Source: Lactiplantibacillus daowaiensis
GTDB taxonomy: Bacteria > Bacillota > Bacilli > Lactobacillales > Lactobacillaceae
Direction: 5' to 3'
NCBI RefSeq assembly: GCF_005405085.1
Contig: NZ_BJDJ01000004.1
Coordinates: forward strand, 86,082-150,081
Length of the DNA stretch: 64,000 nt
Shown here: in pieces, positions 43,077 to 50,674 of the stretch
Layout of the letters: each line of letters begins with the position of its first letter
How positions within the stretch are numbered: the first letter of the stretch is position 1
Program-made: the position numbers and the translations under genes
The notes under the pieces: generated by a model
What the model saw: the letters and a program-made list of their open reading frames with translations, nothing else
Told to the model about the DNA's origin: nothing
Databases searched by the model: none

Positions 43077-43316
43077 TTAATCATCACGTAAGCCACGGTC
43101 ACGTTGGATCTGACGGACCTTTTCAGGGGTAACTTCCTTACCGCTCTTATCGTAAACTTGGAGCATCTCAACTTGTTGACGGAAACCCGCCCGAAATTCT
43201 TTTAAGTATTTTGCCCGTAATTCCTTACGTTCAATTTCTTCTAATTCGGTGAGCCCTTCTGCTTTGGCTTTGTGTGCCAATTCATTAATGCGGCCCAGTA
43301 ATTCTTTTGAAATCAA
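43077..43316 (-). CDS. ynzC: YnzC family protein (DUF896)
   Basis: A 79-residue helical protein: INELAHKAKAEGLTELEEIERKELRAKYLKEFR is the diagnostic DUF896 helical hairpin. The start is TTG behind AAAGGAG with 8-base spacing. In B. subtilis ynzC belongs to the SOS-controlled yneA operon facing lexA. Here it faces lexA across one LexA box, with no yneA or yneB between. Function unknown. Confidence 0.92.
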   Translation of the reverse strand: MISKELLGRINELAHKAKAEGLTELEEIERKELRAKYLKEFRAGFRQQVEMLQVYDKSGKEVTPEKVRQIQRDRGLRDD

Positions 43317-43361
43317 TCATCTCACTCCTTTCAAAAGCATGAATAGAATACCTGATTCCCG

Positions 43362-43390
43362 AACATAAATCAATTAAAAGTATTTGTCAA
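43362..43390 (-). promoter_or_regulatory. ynzC promoter
   Basis: Minus-strand -35 TTGACA (43385-43390, perfect), 17-base spacer and -10 TATGTT (43362-43367). A CGAAC half LexA site covers the -10. Confidence 0.75.
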
Positions 43391-43391
43391 C

Positions 43392-43405
43392 CGAACATTT
43401 GTTTG
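43392..43405. promoter_or_regulatory. LexA (SOS) box shared by lexA and ynzC
   Basis: CGAACATTTGTTTG, one arm base off the Gram-positive CGAAC-4-GTTCG consensus type (GTTTG). It lies between the two -35 elements and overlaps that of lexA. Confidence 0.85.
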
Positions 43406-43431
43406 AAAGCTGTGTAAAGCTATGCTACAAT
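43403..43431 (+). promoter_or_regulatory. lexA promoter
   Basis: -35 TTGAAA (43403-43408), 17-base spacer and -10 TACAAT (43426-43431). Confidence 0.8.
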
Positions 43432-43471
43432 TGGTGTAACCAACAATGAAAACAATAAATGAGGTGCCAAG

Positions 43472-44101
43472 ATGAGTAAAACATCAGAAAGCAAACAAAT
43501 GGCCGTTCTACGTTTTATTTATGAACGGGTCAATGAGAAAGGATACCCGCCAACCGTTCGTGAAATCGGGGAAGCTGTTAACTTATCTTCAACTTCAACG
43601 GTTCACGGTCATATGGCGCGCCTAGAGAAAAAGGGCCTGCTCCAAAAGGACCCCACTAAACCGCGGGCGATTGAAGTCACCCCGGCTGGCTACGACGCAT
43701 TAGGTGTTGAAACCAATCCCCATCAAATTCCAGTTTTAGGAACCGTTACTGCCGGGCAACCAATCTTAGCTGTCCAGGAAGCCACGGACTACTTCCCAAT
43801 GCCAAAGGAATTAGAAACCTTCGGCGGTGACTTATTCATGCTAACCATTCGTGGTGAAAGTATGATCAACACCGGTATTTTAGATGGCGACCAAGTCATC
43901 GTCCGCCGCCAAAGTTTTGCGGATAATGGTGATATTATCATTGCGATGACCGATGAAAATGAAGCTACTTGTAAGCGATTCTTCAAAGAAGCTGATCACT
44001 ATCGCTTACAACCCGAAAATGATACGATGGCCCCAATCATTTTGACCAGCGTTTCGGTTTTAGGTAAAGTCGTTGGGCTGTACCGCGACATGCTCTATTA
44101 A
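43472..44101 (+). CDS. lexA: LexA, SOS repressor
   Basis: A 209-residue repressor. The winged helix (1-70) has the recognition region [19 protein letters not shown]. The self-cleavage bond is Ala94-Gly95 in TVTAGQP. The catalytic dyad is Ser130 (GESM) and Lys168 (TCKRFF). RecA filaments trigger cleavage on DNA damage. The start has a GAGGTGCCAAG ribosome region. Autoregulated through the box overlapping its -35. Confidence 0.98.
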   Translation: MSKTSESKQMAVLRFIYERVNEKGYPPTVREIGEAVNLSSTSTVHGHMARLEKKGLLQKDPTKPRAIEVTPAGYDALGVETNPHQIPVLGTVTAGQPILAVQEATDYFPMPKELETFGGDLFMLTIRGESMINTGILDGDQVIVRRQSFADNGDIIIAMTDENEATCKRFFKEADHYRLQPENDTMAPIILTSVSVLGKVVGLYRDMLY

Positions 44102-44112
44102 TTGTCAATAAC

Positions 44113-44149
44113 TAAAGACTCACCGCATGACTGTGGTGAGTCTTTTTTG
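44113..44149 (+). terminator. lexA terminator
   Basis: AAAGACTCACC/GGTGAGTCTTT stem and T6 tail. Confidence 0.88.
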
Positions 44150-44153
44150 ATGG

Positions 44154-44789
44154 TTATAAATACTTACTCGCCTCGCGAACTGCTAACGGCGATAAATCAT
44201 GCTGTGATAAAAAGTCAGTCACCCATTCTGGGGCAGTCTTACTATAATCACGTAAGGCCCAACCAATCGCTTTTTGAATAAAAAATTCAGGATCAGCTTG
44301 ATTCATTTCAATGGCAGCGGTTAAATACACGGTATCCGTCAACGTCTTGCGACTTAATTGTAACGTGATGCCAAGTCGACGTTGCCACATCGCCATTGCT
44401 GATAGGTAAGCTGGCCCTAAGTCCGTTAAAGCATCATGTTGAAATATATAGGTTGCCAAAACTTTACGCCAACTATCCACACTATCCCACCAGGCTTGCA
44501 CGGTTACTTGATCTTGACACCACTGATATTGCGCTGGCGTTAAGCGCTTCACATTGGCCAGCGCTAGTTCAATTGCCACATAGTGATATTCACGGGCGGG
44601 TTGCGCATAATAAAACGCTAACCAATCACTTAATTCCGCTGACGTTAATTGTCGACTTTGCGCTTTAATCGGCCGCGTTAGTAGTTGACGCTCAGGTGCT
44701 TTGACGCCCAAGAAGTCAAACTGATTTCGCATATACGCGGCCATCGCCGCTTGGTTTTCGGTATGAGTGGGTAAAAATAATGGTGGCAT
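44154..44789 (-). CDS. AlkD-like DNA alkylation repair protein
   Basis: A 211-residue helical-repeat (HEAT-like) protein of the AlkD family. Features include the REYHYVAIELAL block, WWDSVDSWRKVLATYIF, and the C-terminal FFIQKAIGWALRDYSKTAPEWVTDFL, which is the family hallmark. Such enzymes excise N3/N7-alkylated bases. It is convergent with lexA and reads from a ribosome site, AGGAGGAATT, that directly follows the lysozyme gene's terminator T tract, so it probably relies on read-through. Confidence 0.92.
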   Translation of the reverse strand: MPPLFLPTHTENQAAMAAYMRNQFDFLGVKAPERQLLTRPIKAQSRQLTSAELSDWLAFYYAQPAREYHYVAIELALANVKRLTPAQYQWCQDQVTVQAWWDSVDSWRKVLATYIFQHDALTDLGPAYLSAMAMWQRRLGITLQLSRKTLTDTVYLTAAIEMNQADPEFFIQKAIGWALRDYSKTAPEWVTDFLSQHDLSPLAVREASKYL

Positions 44790-44803
44790 TCACAATTCCT
44801 CCT

Positions 44804-44838
44804 AAAAAACGACGGGCAGCCGTAGCTGCACCGTCGTT
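44804..44838 (-). terminator. Terminator of the lysozyme gene, abutting the alkD ribosome site
   Basis: Minus-strand AACGACGG-TGCAGC/GCTGCC-CGTCGTT stem followed by TTTTTT; AGGAGG begins within three bases of the last T. Confidence 0.85.
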
Positions 44839-44867
44839 CATCGTTTTTGAGACGCATCAGAGTCGTT

Positions 44868-45803
44868 TTATTGCGTCACAACCAAAGTTTTCTTGGCGCT
44901 AATATATTGACCATTGCTTAAGACAAACCGGTAAGCACCACCCTTAGACTTCTTCACGGATTTAACCGTTAAGCTTGTTCCTTTGGTGTACTTAGTGCCC
45001 GTCTTAGTCTTGAAGTTAACATCTTGATAGCCATTAACTGCTTTTAAGGTTTTAACTTGCTTGCTCGTTGGGACGCTGTGATAGTATTTTGTCGTTGTAT
45101 TACTTGTGACACTACTGTTAATGCTATTACTATTAGGTGTTAACCAACTGTTAACGGCACTGCTGTCAAGAATTTTACTTAAATCAACATTACCACTGAT
45201 GCCACTGACGCGACCCGTTGATGAATATTGCCACAAGTCGGCGCTAAGCTTAGGTTTAGCTGAATAGTTGGCGATCCACACACCGTCAAATTGACTTTGG
45301 TCAAATTTTACCGTGCTGGCAAACCATTCCCCAGAATACAAAATCAACTTTTTATTGGTCAATTTCCGCATTTGGGCAACCCAAGCATTCGCATACTTAC
45401 GTTCAGCGGCAGCTGTCACACCACTCATGTGTTTTTCGTCATCTAAAACGAAAAACTTCGCTTTGGCGTTACTGCGACTATAAAATTGACGGGCTTCTTT
45501 TTGCGCATCTTTCACACTAGTGAATTCCGCAAACGCATATTGACCAAATGGCACGCCATATTTAGCAGCTCCATTTGCGTTGACGTTCCGCTTAGTATCA
45601 ACCGTTTCACCACCATGTTGAACCCGAATGATGGCCATTTTCGTCACCTTAGACGTTTTGGCCCAATTAATGTTTCCTTGGTATTGGGACACATCAATGA
45701 CCTTTGTCGCGCTGGCAAATGCACTTGTACTAATCCCCAGTGCAATTAACCCGCTGATTCCAGCAATAATAAGTCGACCTAACTTTCCTTTTCGCATGTG
45801 CAC
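44868..45803 (-). CDS. GH25 muramidase (lysozyme), secreted
   Basis: A 311-residue secreted cell-wall hydrolase. The signal peptide (about 1-30) ends in AFA. The GH25 barrel follows (about 33-225), with KVIDVSQYQGNINW holding the first catalytic Asp and FVLDDE holding the catalytic acid pair. A Ser/Asn/Thr linker leads to a C-terminal 70-residue beta domain (YHSVPTSKQVKTLKAVNGYQ...) of the SH3-like/DUF5776 kind. It cleaves the MurNAc-GlcNAc bond in peptidoglycan. Start is ATG 45803 or 45797. Confidence 0.93.
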   Translation of the reverse strand: MHMRKGKLGRLIIAGISGLIALGISTSAFASATKVIDVSQYQGNINWAKTSKVTKMAIIRVQHGGETVDTKRNVNANGAAKYGVPFGQYAFAEFTSVKDAQKEARQFYSRSNAKAKFFVLDDEKHMSGVTAAAERKYANAWVAQMRKLTNKKLILYSGEWFASTVKFDQSQFDGVWIANYSAKPKLSADLWQYSSTGRVSGISGNVDLSKILDSSAVNSWLTPNSNSINSSVTSNTTTKYYHSVPTSKQVKTLKAVNGYQDVNFKTKTGTKYTKGTSLTVKSVKKSKGGAYRFVLSNGQYISAKKTLVVTQ

Positions 45804-45961
45804 GCTCCTCTTTTATTATCTGACTCTATTGTACAATGCGAATAAGGCAATGCCACGACAGTTATTTTACATTTCCTTAACAATTATTAACGATTCAGCG
45901 CAGTCTGCAAATCGTTCAATGGTATAATGAATTTACCGATTAAAATTGGGGAGTTGGTTAC

Positions 45962-46573
45962 GTGTTATTCTTAGCAATCATTGGCATCATTATTTTCTTA
46001 TTAGCGGTTTTTTCGTTACTATCGGCACGTCAAAGTGGTGGCGGTTGGAAATTTCTGGCGGTCGTCACAGTTGTCAGTGCGCTGGTAACTATTTACGCTA
46101 CCATCAAGTTACCATTTTGGCCCTATAACCAAACGAAGACAGAACAAACGACAAAAAGTGCCAGCAGTACCGCGTCAAGTTCTGCTAAGTTGTCTTCTTC
46201 TGAAGCCGTCTTTAATGAAGATAGTCAAAAAAAGGCTGCTGCGACAACTAAGTTAAAAGAAGACAGTATCTTAAAGCAATTAAAGACAAACTATGCATCA
46301 ATTGGTACCTTCACGTTAGACCGTGAGACTAAGACCTTCACGTTAAAACCAACTGGCAAAAAATATGTTAAGTCTTTAAAGATTATTCAGAAATATCCAA
46401 AGAAAAATCAAAAGGCTTTAACCACAGTTGTGACCAACTATGAATCTTTATCAAAATCGATCAAAAAGAATTTGGCTAAGGGTTATACCGTTCAGGTGTT
46501 ACAACCTGGAACGACCAAAACATTACTCAGTCTTAAAGATGGTCAAGTGTTAGTCAACAATCTTAAAAAATAA
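45962..46573 (+). CDS. Hypothetical membrane protein with an extracellular Lys-rich domain
   Basis: 203 residues from a GTG start; GGGGAG lies 8 bases upstream. Two hydrophobic segments (about 2-20 and 29-50) are followed by a Ser/Thr/Lys-rich spacer (about 55-95) and a soluble domain of about 110 residues, mostly alternating Lys and hydrophobic residues. I do not recognise the family. An extended -10 (TGGTATAAT) at about 45918-45926 serves as promoter. It is a single gene between lysozyme and mvaS. Confidence 0.75.
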   Translation: MLFLAIIGIIIFLLAVFSLLSARQSGGGWKFLAVVTVVSALVTIYATIKLPFWPYNQTKTEQTTKSASSTASSSAKLSSSEAVFNEDSQKKAAATTKLKEDSILKQLKTNYASIGTFTLDRETKTFTLKPTGKKYVKSLKIIQKYPKKNQKALTTVVTNYESLSKSIKKNLAKGYTVQVLQPGTTKTLLSLKDGQVLVNNLKK

Positions 46574-46577
46574 GGTT

Positions 46578-46616
46578 TAAAAAATGGCAATCGCTAAAAA
46601 TGCGATTGCCATTTTA
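46578..46616. terminator. Bidirectional terminator, hypothetical gene / mvaS
   Basis: AATGGCAATCGC-7-GCGATTGCCATT perfect stem with A and T tracts on the flanks. Confidence 0.92.
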
Positions 46617-46617
46617 T

Positions 46618-47787
46618 TTAGGCTTGTTGATCTAAATATTGTCGTTGTTCATTAATCTGGCCGGTTAACACAAACCGTTGCGGGTCATGTTGATAATCAA
46701 TCGTTTGATCAGCCGCAATCCATTGTAATTGCTGGTTAAAGCACGCTTCATATTCAGCGACACTAACCCGTTGTCGCCGAGCCAAGCGTTGTGGCAACGC
46801 CAAATCGAGACCTTGTTGATAATTTGGTTGTAACCGGCCGGTATAAAACTCACCTTCCGCACCAGATCCATAACTAAATAGCCCAATCAAATCGCCTGCT
46901 TTTAACTCAGGATCGGTTACTAACAGCGATAACAGGCCTAAATACAATGACCCCGTATATAAGTTACCGACCTGCCGACTAAATTGCCGCACGTGTTCAA
47001 AATGCGCCAACAACTGTTCTTGATGTTCCGGTGTTGTCGTTGGCAACACGCTTCTTAATGCCTTCAGTCCCATTTTTGTATATGGCAAATGGAATGCTAA
47101 AGCCGCAAAATCGGCTAAATCAGCATGTTGTTCTGCCAAGTAGCCTTTAAACACATCTTGGAAATAATCGATATAAATGTTCGATGAGTATTTGCCATCA
47201 ACTAGCGCTTCCGTTCGATAAAGTGGCCGCCAAAAGTCCATGACATCTTCACTCAAGACCACCGAATCATCATTCAAAGCGAGCACTTGTGGATCAGCAC
47301 TGATTAACATCGCCACAGCGCCACCACCTTGAGTTGGTTCGCCGGCAGTATTTAAGCCGTAACGGGCGATATCGCTACCAATCACTAATGCTTTTTTGGT
47401 CGGATGAACCCGCACATGATCAGCTGCCAACTGCAATCCGGCCGTAGCGGCATAACAAGCTTCTTTCATTTCAATCGTTCGTACTCGTTTTGATAGTCCT
47501 AATAGTCGCGCCACATAGATGGCTGCGGCTTTTGAATTATCGATGCCAGATTCAGTTGCTACGACCAATAAGTCGATAGCATCGACATCTGCCGCTGTTA
47601 GCATCGGATACGCTGCATTCGCTGCTAAAGTAACGGTATCTTGTGACGGTGGGATAACCGCCATTTGTGACTGGCCGATACCAATTAAATATTTATCTGG
47701 GGCTTGTTGTCGCGCGTTAGCGAGTTCAGCCATATCAACGTATAAATGTGATGTTGCAAAGTGTAACTTATCAATCCCTACTTGCAC
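46618..47787 (-). CDS. mvaS: MvaS, hydroxymethylglutaryl-CoA synthase
   Basis: A 389-residue thiolase-fold enzyme of the mevalonate pathway, condensing acetyl-CoA and acetoacetyl-CoA. The catalytic residues fall at Glu79 (ATESGID), Cys111 (KEACYAAT) and His233 (AFHLPYTK), the numbers known from other bacterial MvaS. That fixes the start at GTG 47787 (GGAGGAGA, 4-base gap) rather than 35 codons upstream. Isoprenoids from this route feed UppS. No other mevalonate gene is adjacent. Confidence 0.96.
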   Translation of the reverse strand: MQVGIDKLHFATSHLYVDMAELANARQQAPDKYLIGIGQSQMAVIPPSQDTVTLAANAAYPMLTAADVDAIDLLVVATESGIDNSKAAAIYVARLLGLSKRVRTIEMKEACYAATAGLQLAADHVRVHPTKKALVIGSDIARYGLNTAGEPTQGGGAVAMLISADPQVLALNDDSVVLSEDVMDFWRPLYRTEALVDGKYSSNIYIDYFQDVFKGYLAEQHADLADFAALAFHLPYTKMGLKALRSVLPTTTPEHQEQLLAHFEHVRQFSRQVGNLYTGSLYLGLLSLLVTDPELKAGDLIGLFSYGSGAEGEFYTGRLQPNYQQGLDLALPQRLARRQRVSVAEYEACFNQQLQWIAADQTIDYQHDPQRFVLTGQINEQRQYLDQQA

Positions 47788-47830
47788 GTAATCTCCTCCA
47801 ATTGGGTGTACCAAATACTTATTTATCTGC

Positions 47831-48217
47831 TTAATTCGAACGTGGTCCCAAATAATAAAAATCTGGGTCTTTACCCTTTTTGTAACACGCAAATGACTTA
47901 GTCAATTCATTATGAAAGGTCACCAAGATGGCGGGCGTTGCCCAAGTTGAGGCTGCCCAAAAGACCGTGTCGTCAAATTCGCGATTATCATTGGGATAAC
48001 GGTAATACCCAAGTTGCTCATCCCAAATCGTCCCATGCGTGTTGAGCCAATCCTCAGCTAAACCAGCTTGCACCACCGCAATGACATCTTGATTATCATG
48101 AATTAATGCCGCTAGCTTATCCCAATCCAATTGCCAATAATGTCTGACCGGTAATTGTTGGTGAGTTCCTAGTGGCGTATGTTGTAAATCAATTGGTTTT
48201 AAGTCAATAAAATCCAT
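47831..48217 (-). CDS. Hypothetical 128-residue protein
   Basis: A cytosolic-looking acidic protein, starting MDFIDLKPIDLQHTPLG and rich in aromatic residues (Trp, Tyr and Phe near 8% together with WDEQLGYYRYPNDNREFDDTVFWAAST). No signal peptide or membrane segment. I do not recognise a family. It lies 43 bases upstream of mvaS on the same strand and may be in its transcript. A ribosome site, GGTGAAACG, precedes the ATG. Confidence 0.7.
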   Translation of the reverse strand: MDFIDLKPIDLQHTPLGTHQQLPVRHYWQLDWDKLAALIHDNQDVIAVVQAGLAEDWLNTHGTIWDEQLGYYRYPNDNREFDDTVFWAASTWATPAILVTFHNELTKSFACYKKGKDPDFYYLGPRSN

Positions 48218-48348
48218 TGCGTTTCACCTGCCCTATCTAGTTTACCTGAATTTGTTCAGTAATGGGCCTTTGGGTTAAATTATTTAACTGATTTTTAGTT
48301 AATCACGCTTGGCAGCAAGCTTTCAAGCCACAATTTTTGAATAAATAT

Positions 48349-48376
48349 TTGTTATAGCCGCAAATTATGCTATACT
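48349..48376 (+). promoter_or_regulatory. tRNA-Ser promoter
   Basis: -35 TTGTTA (48349-48354), 16-base spacer and -10 TATACT (48371-48376), 16 bases before the tRNA. Confidence 0.7.
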
Positions 48377-48391
48377 ATTCAAGTACCACAT

Positions 48392-48479
48392 GGAGAGTTG
48401 GCAGAGTGGTAATGCACCGGACTCGAAATCCGGCGAACCGGCTAATACCGGCGCGCAGGTTCAAATCCTGTACTCTCCT
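48392..48479 (+). tRNA. tRNA-Ser (anticodon CGA)
   Basis: An 88-base class II tRNA. Acceptor GGAGAGT (48392-48398) pairs with ACTCTCC (48472-48478). The anticodon stem CCGGA/TCCGG encloses CTCGAAA, giving anticodon CGA. The long variable arm (GAACCGGCTAATACCGGCGC) is the serine mark, and the T arm is CAGG-TTCAAAT-CCTG. CCA is not encoded. Confidence 0.97.
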
Positions 48480-48491
48480 TAAATTATTCCG

Positions 48492-48533
48492 ATAAAAAGA
48501 CACTCAGCAATTATTTTGCTAAGTGTCTTTTTC
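48492..48533. terminator. tRNA-Ser terminator
   Basis: AAAAAGACACTCAGCAA/TTGCTAAGTGTCTTTTT stem (one mismatch), T5 on either strand. Confidence 0.88.
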
Positions 48534-48543
48534 ATTTCCATCC

Positions 48544-48696
48544 CTAACATGCATGTTGATGCACCTCATCAGATGATACTGATTGCCGTGGCTGATACGT
48601 CACCGTTGATTGTTTTACGATTGCCATCTGCTTTATCCGCGCCAGCATTTTCCCACGAACATAGCGAATAATTAACGTTGCGATAATGAGTGTCAA
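48544..48696 (-). CDS. Candidate 50-residue membrane-anchored small protein
   Basis: I translated this by hand from TTG at 48696: MTLIIATLIIRYVRGKMLAR opens it and DEVHQHAC ends it. The first ten residues are hydrophobic, followed by a basic stretch and a polar tail. The TTG overlaps the EIIA gene's stop by 4 bases (TTGA), which suggests translational coupling, with a weak GGTGATG upstream. It fills the gap between EIIA and the tRNA-Ser terminator. No family recognised; it may be non-coding. Confidence 0.4.
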   Translation of the reverse strand: MTLIIATLIIRYVRGKMLARIKQMAIVKQSTVTYQPRQSVSSDEVHQHAC

Positions 48697-49127
48697 TATT
48701 GCATCACCATCCCAGTTGCGACTTCACGTTGCGGTGCCTTTTTATTCAATACCACTTGCGTGACCAAAATCGTTTGATGTGCTTGCTGAACCGCTTGCAC
48801 ATTAAATGTCCCCAATAAAGTCATTGGTGAGACCGAGTCACCGACCCGCACTTGCCAGTCAAAGAGCTGGCCATTAAGGTTGTCCATGGCTTGATTTAAA
48901 TGCACCCAATAGTCGTGTCCAGCTAGATCTTCTAGTTTAATGGCATGTTGACTAATTGCAACCACTTCCCCATGAACGGGCGAGTGTAGTTCATTAGTCG
49001 TTGGTTTAATGGCTAACAGCACTTGTGCGGCGTCCATGGTGGTATGATCAATCGATTTTAAATCGACGTGAGTTCCTGTAACCGGTGCTTTGAGTTTAAA
49101 TTGTTGATGCCGTCGAAATAGTCGCAT
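48693..49127 (-). CDS. Stand-alone PTS EIIA protein (glucose family)
   Basis: A 144-residue EIIA(Glc)-like domain without B or C domains. LHSPVHGEVVAIS is the family core. His61 (QHAIKLED) and His76 (YWVHLN) match the 15-residue spacing of E. coli His75 and His90, so the phosphorylatable histidine is present. The usual HIGIDTV after it reads HLNQAMDNL, so it is diverged. I start at ATG 49127, with GGAAG upstream. It could phosphorylate another permease or be regulatory. Confidence 0.85.
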   Translation of the reverse strand: MRLFRRHQQFKLKAPVTGTHVDLKSIDHTTMDAAQVLLAIKPTTNELHSPVHGEVVAISQHAIKLEDLAGHDYWVHLNQAMDNLNGQLFDWQVRVGDSVSPMTLLGTFNVQAVQQAHQTILVTQVVLNKKAPQREVATGMVMQY

Positions 49128-49266
49128 GAAAATTACTTCCAATAGTTTTTGAACGCCCGTGTTGTAAAGCGCTTCCTTAATTCATTTATACTGTACTTTA
49201 TGGTACGGGTTTCAGGTCAAGGCTTCATGCCAACTTTTTTAAGAAAAAGTGTTTTTTCTATTTCAT

Positions 49267-49312
49267 GTCAAAAAAAGCGGGATAACACCGCCGTTAAGCT
49301 GATATTATCTCG
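49267..49312 (-). terminator. Terminator overlapping the DUF2316 stop
   Basis: Minus-strand AGCGAGATAA/TTATCCCGCT stem (one mismatch) with T7 tail. The TAA stop (49305-49307) lies in the 5' arm. Confidence 0.7.
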
Positions 49313-49610
49313 CTGCCAGCACGCCCCGCTGAATCCGTTGCTGATTTAAAAACCAATACTGTTGTGGCTCACCGACTAATTTATGGTAAGCCACGCCACT
49401 TTTGTGTTGGGCAACCAATTGCCGTTGTAAATAGTCACGTAGAATCCACGGTTCTTCAATATAGGTCACATTTAATGCCAATACGGCTCGCACGTGGGCT
49501 GGTGTCGTTTTTAAATCCGCTGCCACCTGTCCTAAGCTTAATCCAGTTCGATCAAAGTTCTGTTGTAAATCTTGTTTAGTTGCGCGTTGTTCTGCTTCAG
49601 TTAATGACAT
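49305..49610 (-). CDS. DUF2316 family protein
   Basis: A 101-residue small protein, MSLTEAEQRATKQDLQQNFDRTGLSLGQVAADLKTTPAHVRAV by family appearance with a helix-turn-helix-like segment (about 24-48), then WILRDYLQRQLVAQ. I choose ATG 49610 with GAAGGTGA upstream rather than the frame start at 49625. DUF2316 members are uncharacterised and may bind DNA. Single gene with its own terminator. Confidence 0.75.
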   Translation of the reverse strand: MSLTEAEQRATKQDLQQNFDRTGLSLGQVAADLKTTPAHVRAVLALNVTYIEEPWILRDYLQRQLVAQHKSGVAYHKLVGEPQQYWFLNQQRIQRGVLAAR

Positions 49611-49736
49611 GACGCTCACCTTCACATTATTTTTTAAATTTGTCTAGAAAATAAAATTATATTACCACTACTTACCGTAATTAATTAACGATAAGCCCAT
49701 TAAGCTTATCAAAAAGTTAATTAGGAGGTTTCACGA

Positions 49737-50081
49737 ATGGAAAATACAGCAACTACTGCCACCATCCCTGATGAAATTAAAGGTTGGAATTGGGGCGCCT
49801 TTTCGTTTACTTATCTTTGGGGAATAGGCAATCGCACTTATTTACCCCTATTTGCACTAATTCCAGTCTTCAGTATTATTTGGGCTTTTGTCTGCGGTTT
49901 TAAGGGCAATCGTTGGGCGTGGCAAAATGGTGATTACCAAGACGTTGCGAGTTTCAAACAAGTTCAGGCAACCTGGAATCGTGCTGGTGTTTGGGCTTTT
50001 GCCGTCAATGTTTTAGTCAGTATCTTAGTGATAATCTACTTTCAACTATTAATCACGAATCTCGGCCACCCATTTTATTAA
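49737..50081 (+). CDS. Small integral membrane protein, WNWGAF-type
   Basis: 114 residues with IKGWNWGAFSFTYLWGIGN near the N-terminus, then three hydrophobic segments (about 20-35, 38-55 and 85-105) and a QNGDYQDVASFKQVQATWNRAG loop. This resembles small DUF2628-like membrane proteins that are often mislabelled. Function unknown. A very strong TAGGAGGT ribosome site precedes ATG. A bidirectional terminator follows. Confidence 0.8.
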   Translation: MENTATTATIPDEIKGWNWGAFSFTYLWGIGNRTYLPLFALIPVFSIIWAFVCGFKGNRWAWQNGDYQDVASFKQVQATWNRAGVWAFAVNVLVSILVIIYFQLLITNLGHPFY

Positions 50082-50089
50082 GCGTCCAA

Positions 50090-50133
50090 CAAGAAAAGCA
50101 CACCGGTCAAAATTGACTAGTGTGCTTTTCTTC
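50090..50133. terminator. Bidirectional terminator, membrane protein / apt
   Basis: AAGAAAAGCACAC.../...GTGTGCTTTTCTT stem with an inner GGTCAA/TTGACT pairing. It faces the apt end on the minus strand. Confidence 0.9.
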
Positions 50134-50137
50134 AGGC

Positions 50138-50656
50138 CTAAAATTCCATTAAGCTTAAAATATCGTAATCTTTAATCTTATCGCGACCATTTAACTCTTT
50201 TAATTCTACTAAGAAGGCCGTGCCGACAACGTTACCACCAAGTTCTTCAACTAATTGGATGGTTGCCGAAATGGTGCCACCAGTGGCTAACAAGTCATCG
50301 GTGACCAACACGTTTTGGCCGGGTTTAATCGCGTCTTTATGCAAGTAAAGGGCTGATTGGCCATATTCCAAGTCATAAGTAGCTTTAACGGTAGCACGTG
50401 GTAACTTACCCTTTTTCCGTGCCGGTGCAAAACCAACACCTAATTCGTAAGCCACCGGGCAACCCACGATGAAGCCACGAGCTTCTGGACCGACAATCAT
50501 GTCAACATGCTTGTCACGTGCGAATTTGACGATTTGATCAGTAGCTTCGCGGTAAGCTTCACCGTCAGCCATTAATGGTGAAATATCCCGAAAGATAATG
50601 CCGGGTTCCGGATAGTCCGGAATGCTGGCAACGTATTTTGTTAAATCTAATGCCAT
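50138..50656 (-). CDS. apt: Apt, adenine phosphoribosyltransferase
   Basis: A 172-residue purine-salvage enzyme forming AMP from adenine and PRPP. The PRPP-binding motif is [14 protein letters not shown], and [26 protein letters not shown] marks the family. It follows recJ by 18 bases, as in other Firmicutes. Confidence 0.98.
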   Translation of the reverse strand: MALDLTKYVASIPDYPEPGIIFRDISPLMADGEAYREATDQIVKFARDKHVDMIVGPEARGFIVGCPVAYELGVGFAPARKKGKLPRATVKATYDLEYGQSALYLHKDAIKPGQNVLVTDDLLATGGTISATIQLVEELGGNVVGTAFLVELKELNGRDKIKDYDILSLMEF

Positions 50657-50674
50657 TGCTTATAAACAGCTCCT

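Noticed and set aside
47788..47892. 35-codon N-terminal extension of mvaS
   Set aside because: Catalytic residue numbering fits the shorter form exactly and the GTG has GGAGGAGA.
49164..49177. Possible cre site upstream of the EIIA gene (GTAAAGCGCTTCCT)
   Set aside because: The AAAGCGCTT core fits, but the outer positions fail the pattern and no clear promoter is aligned with it.
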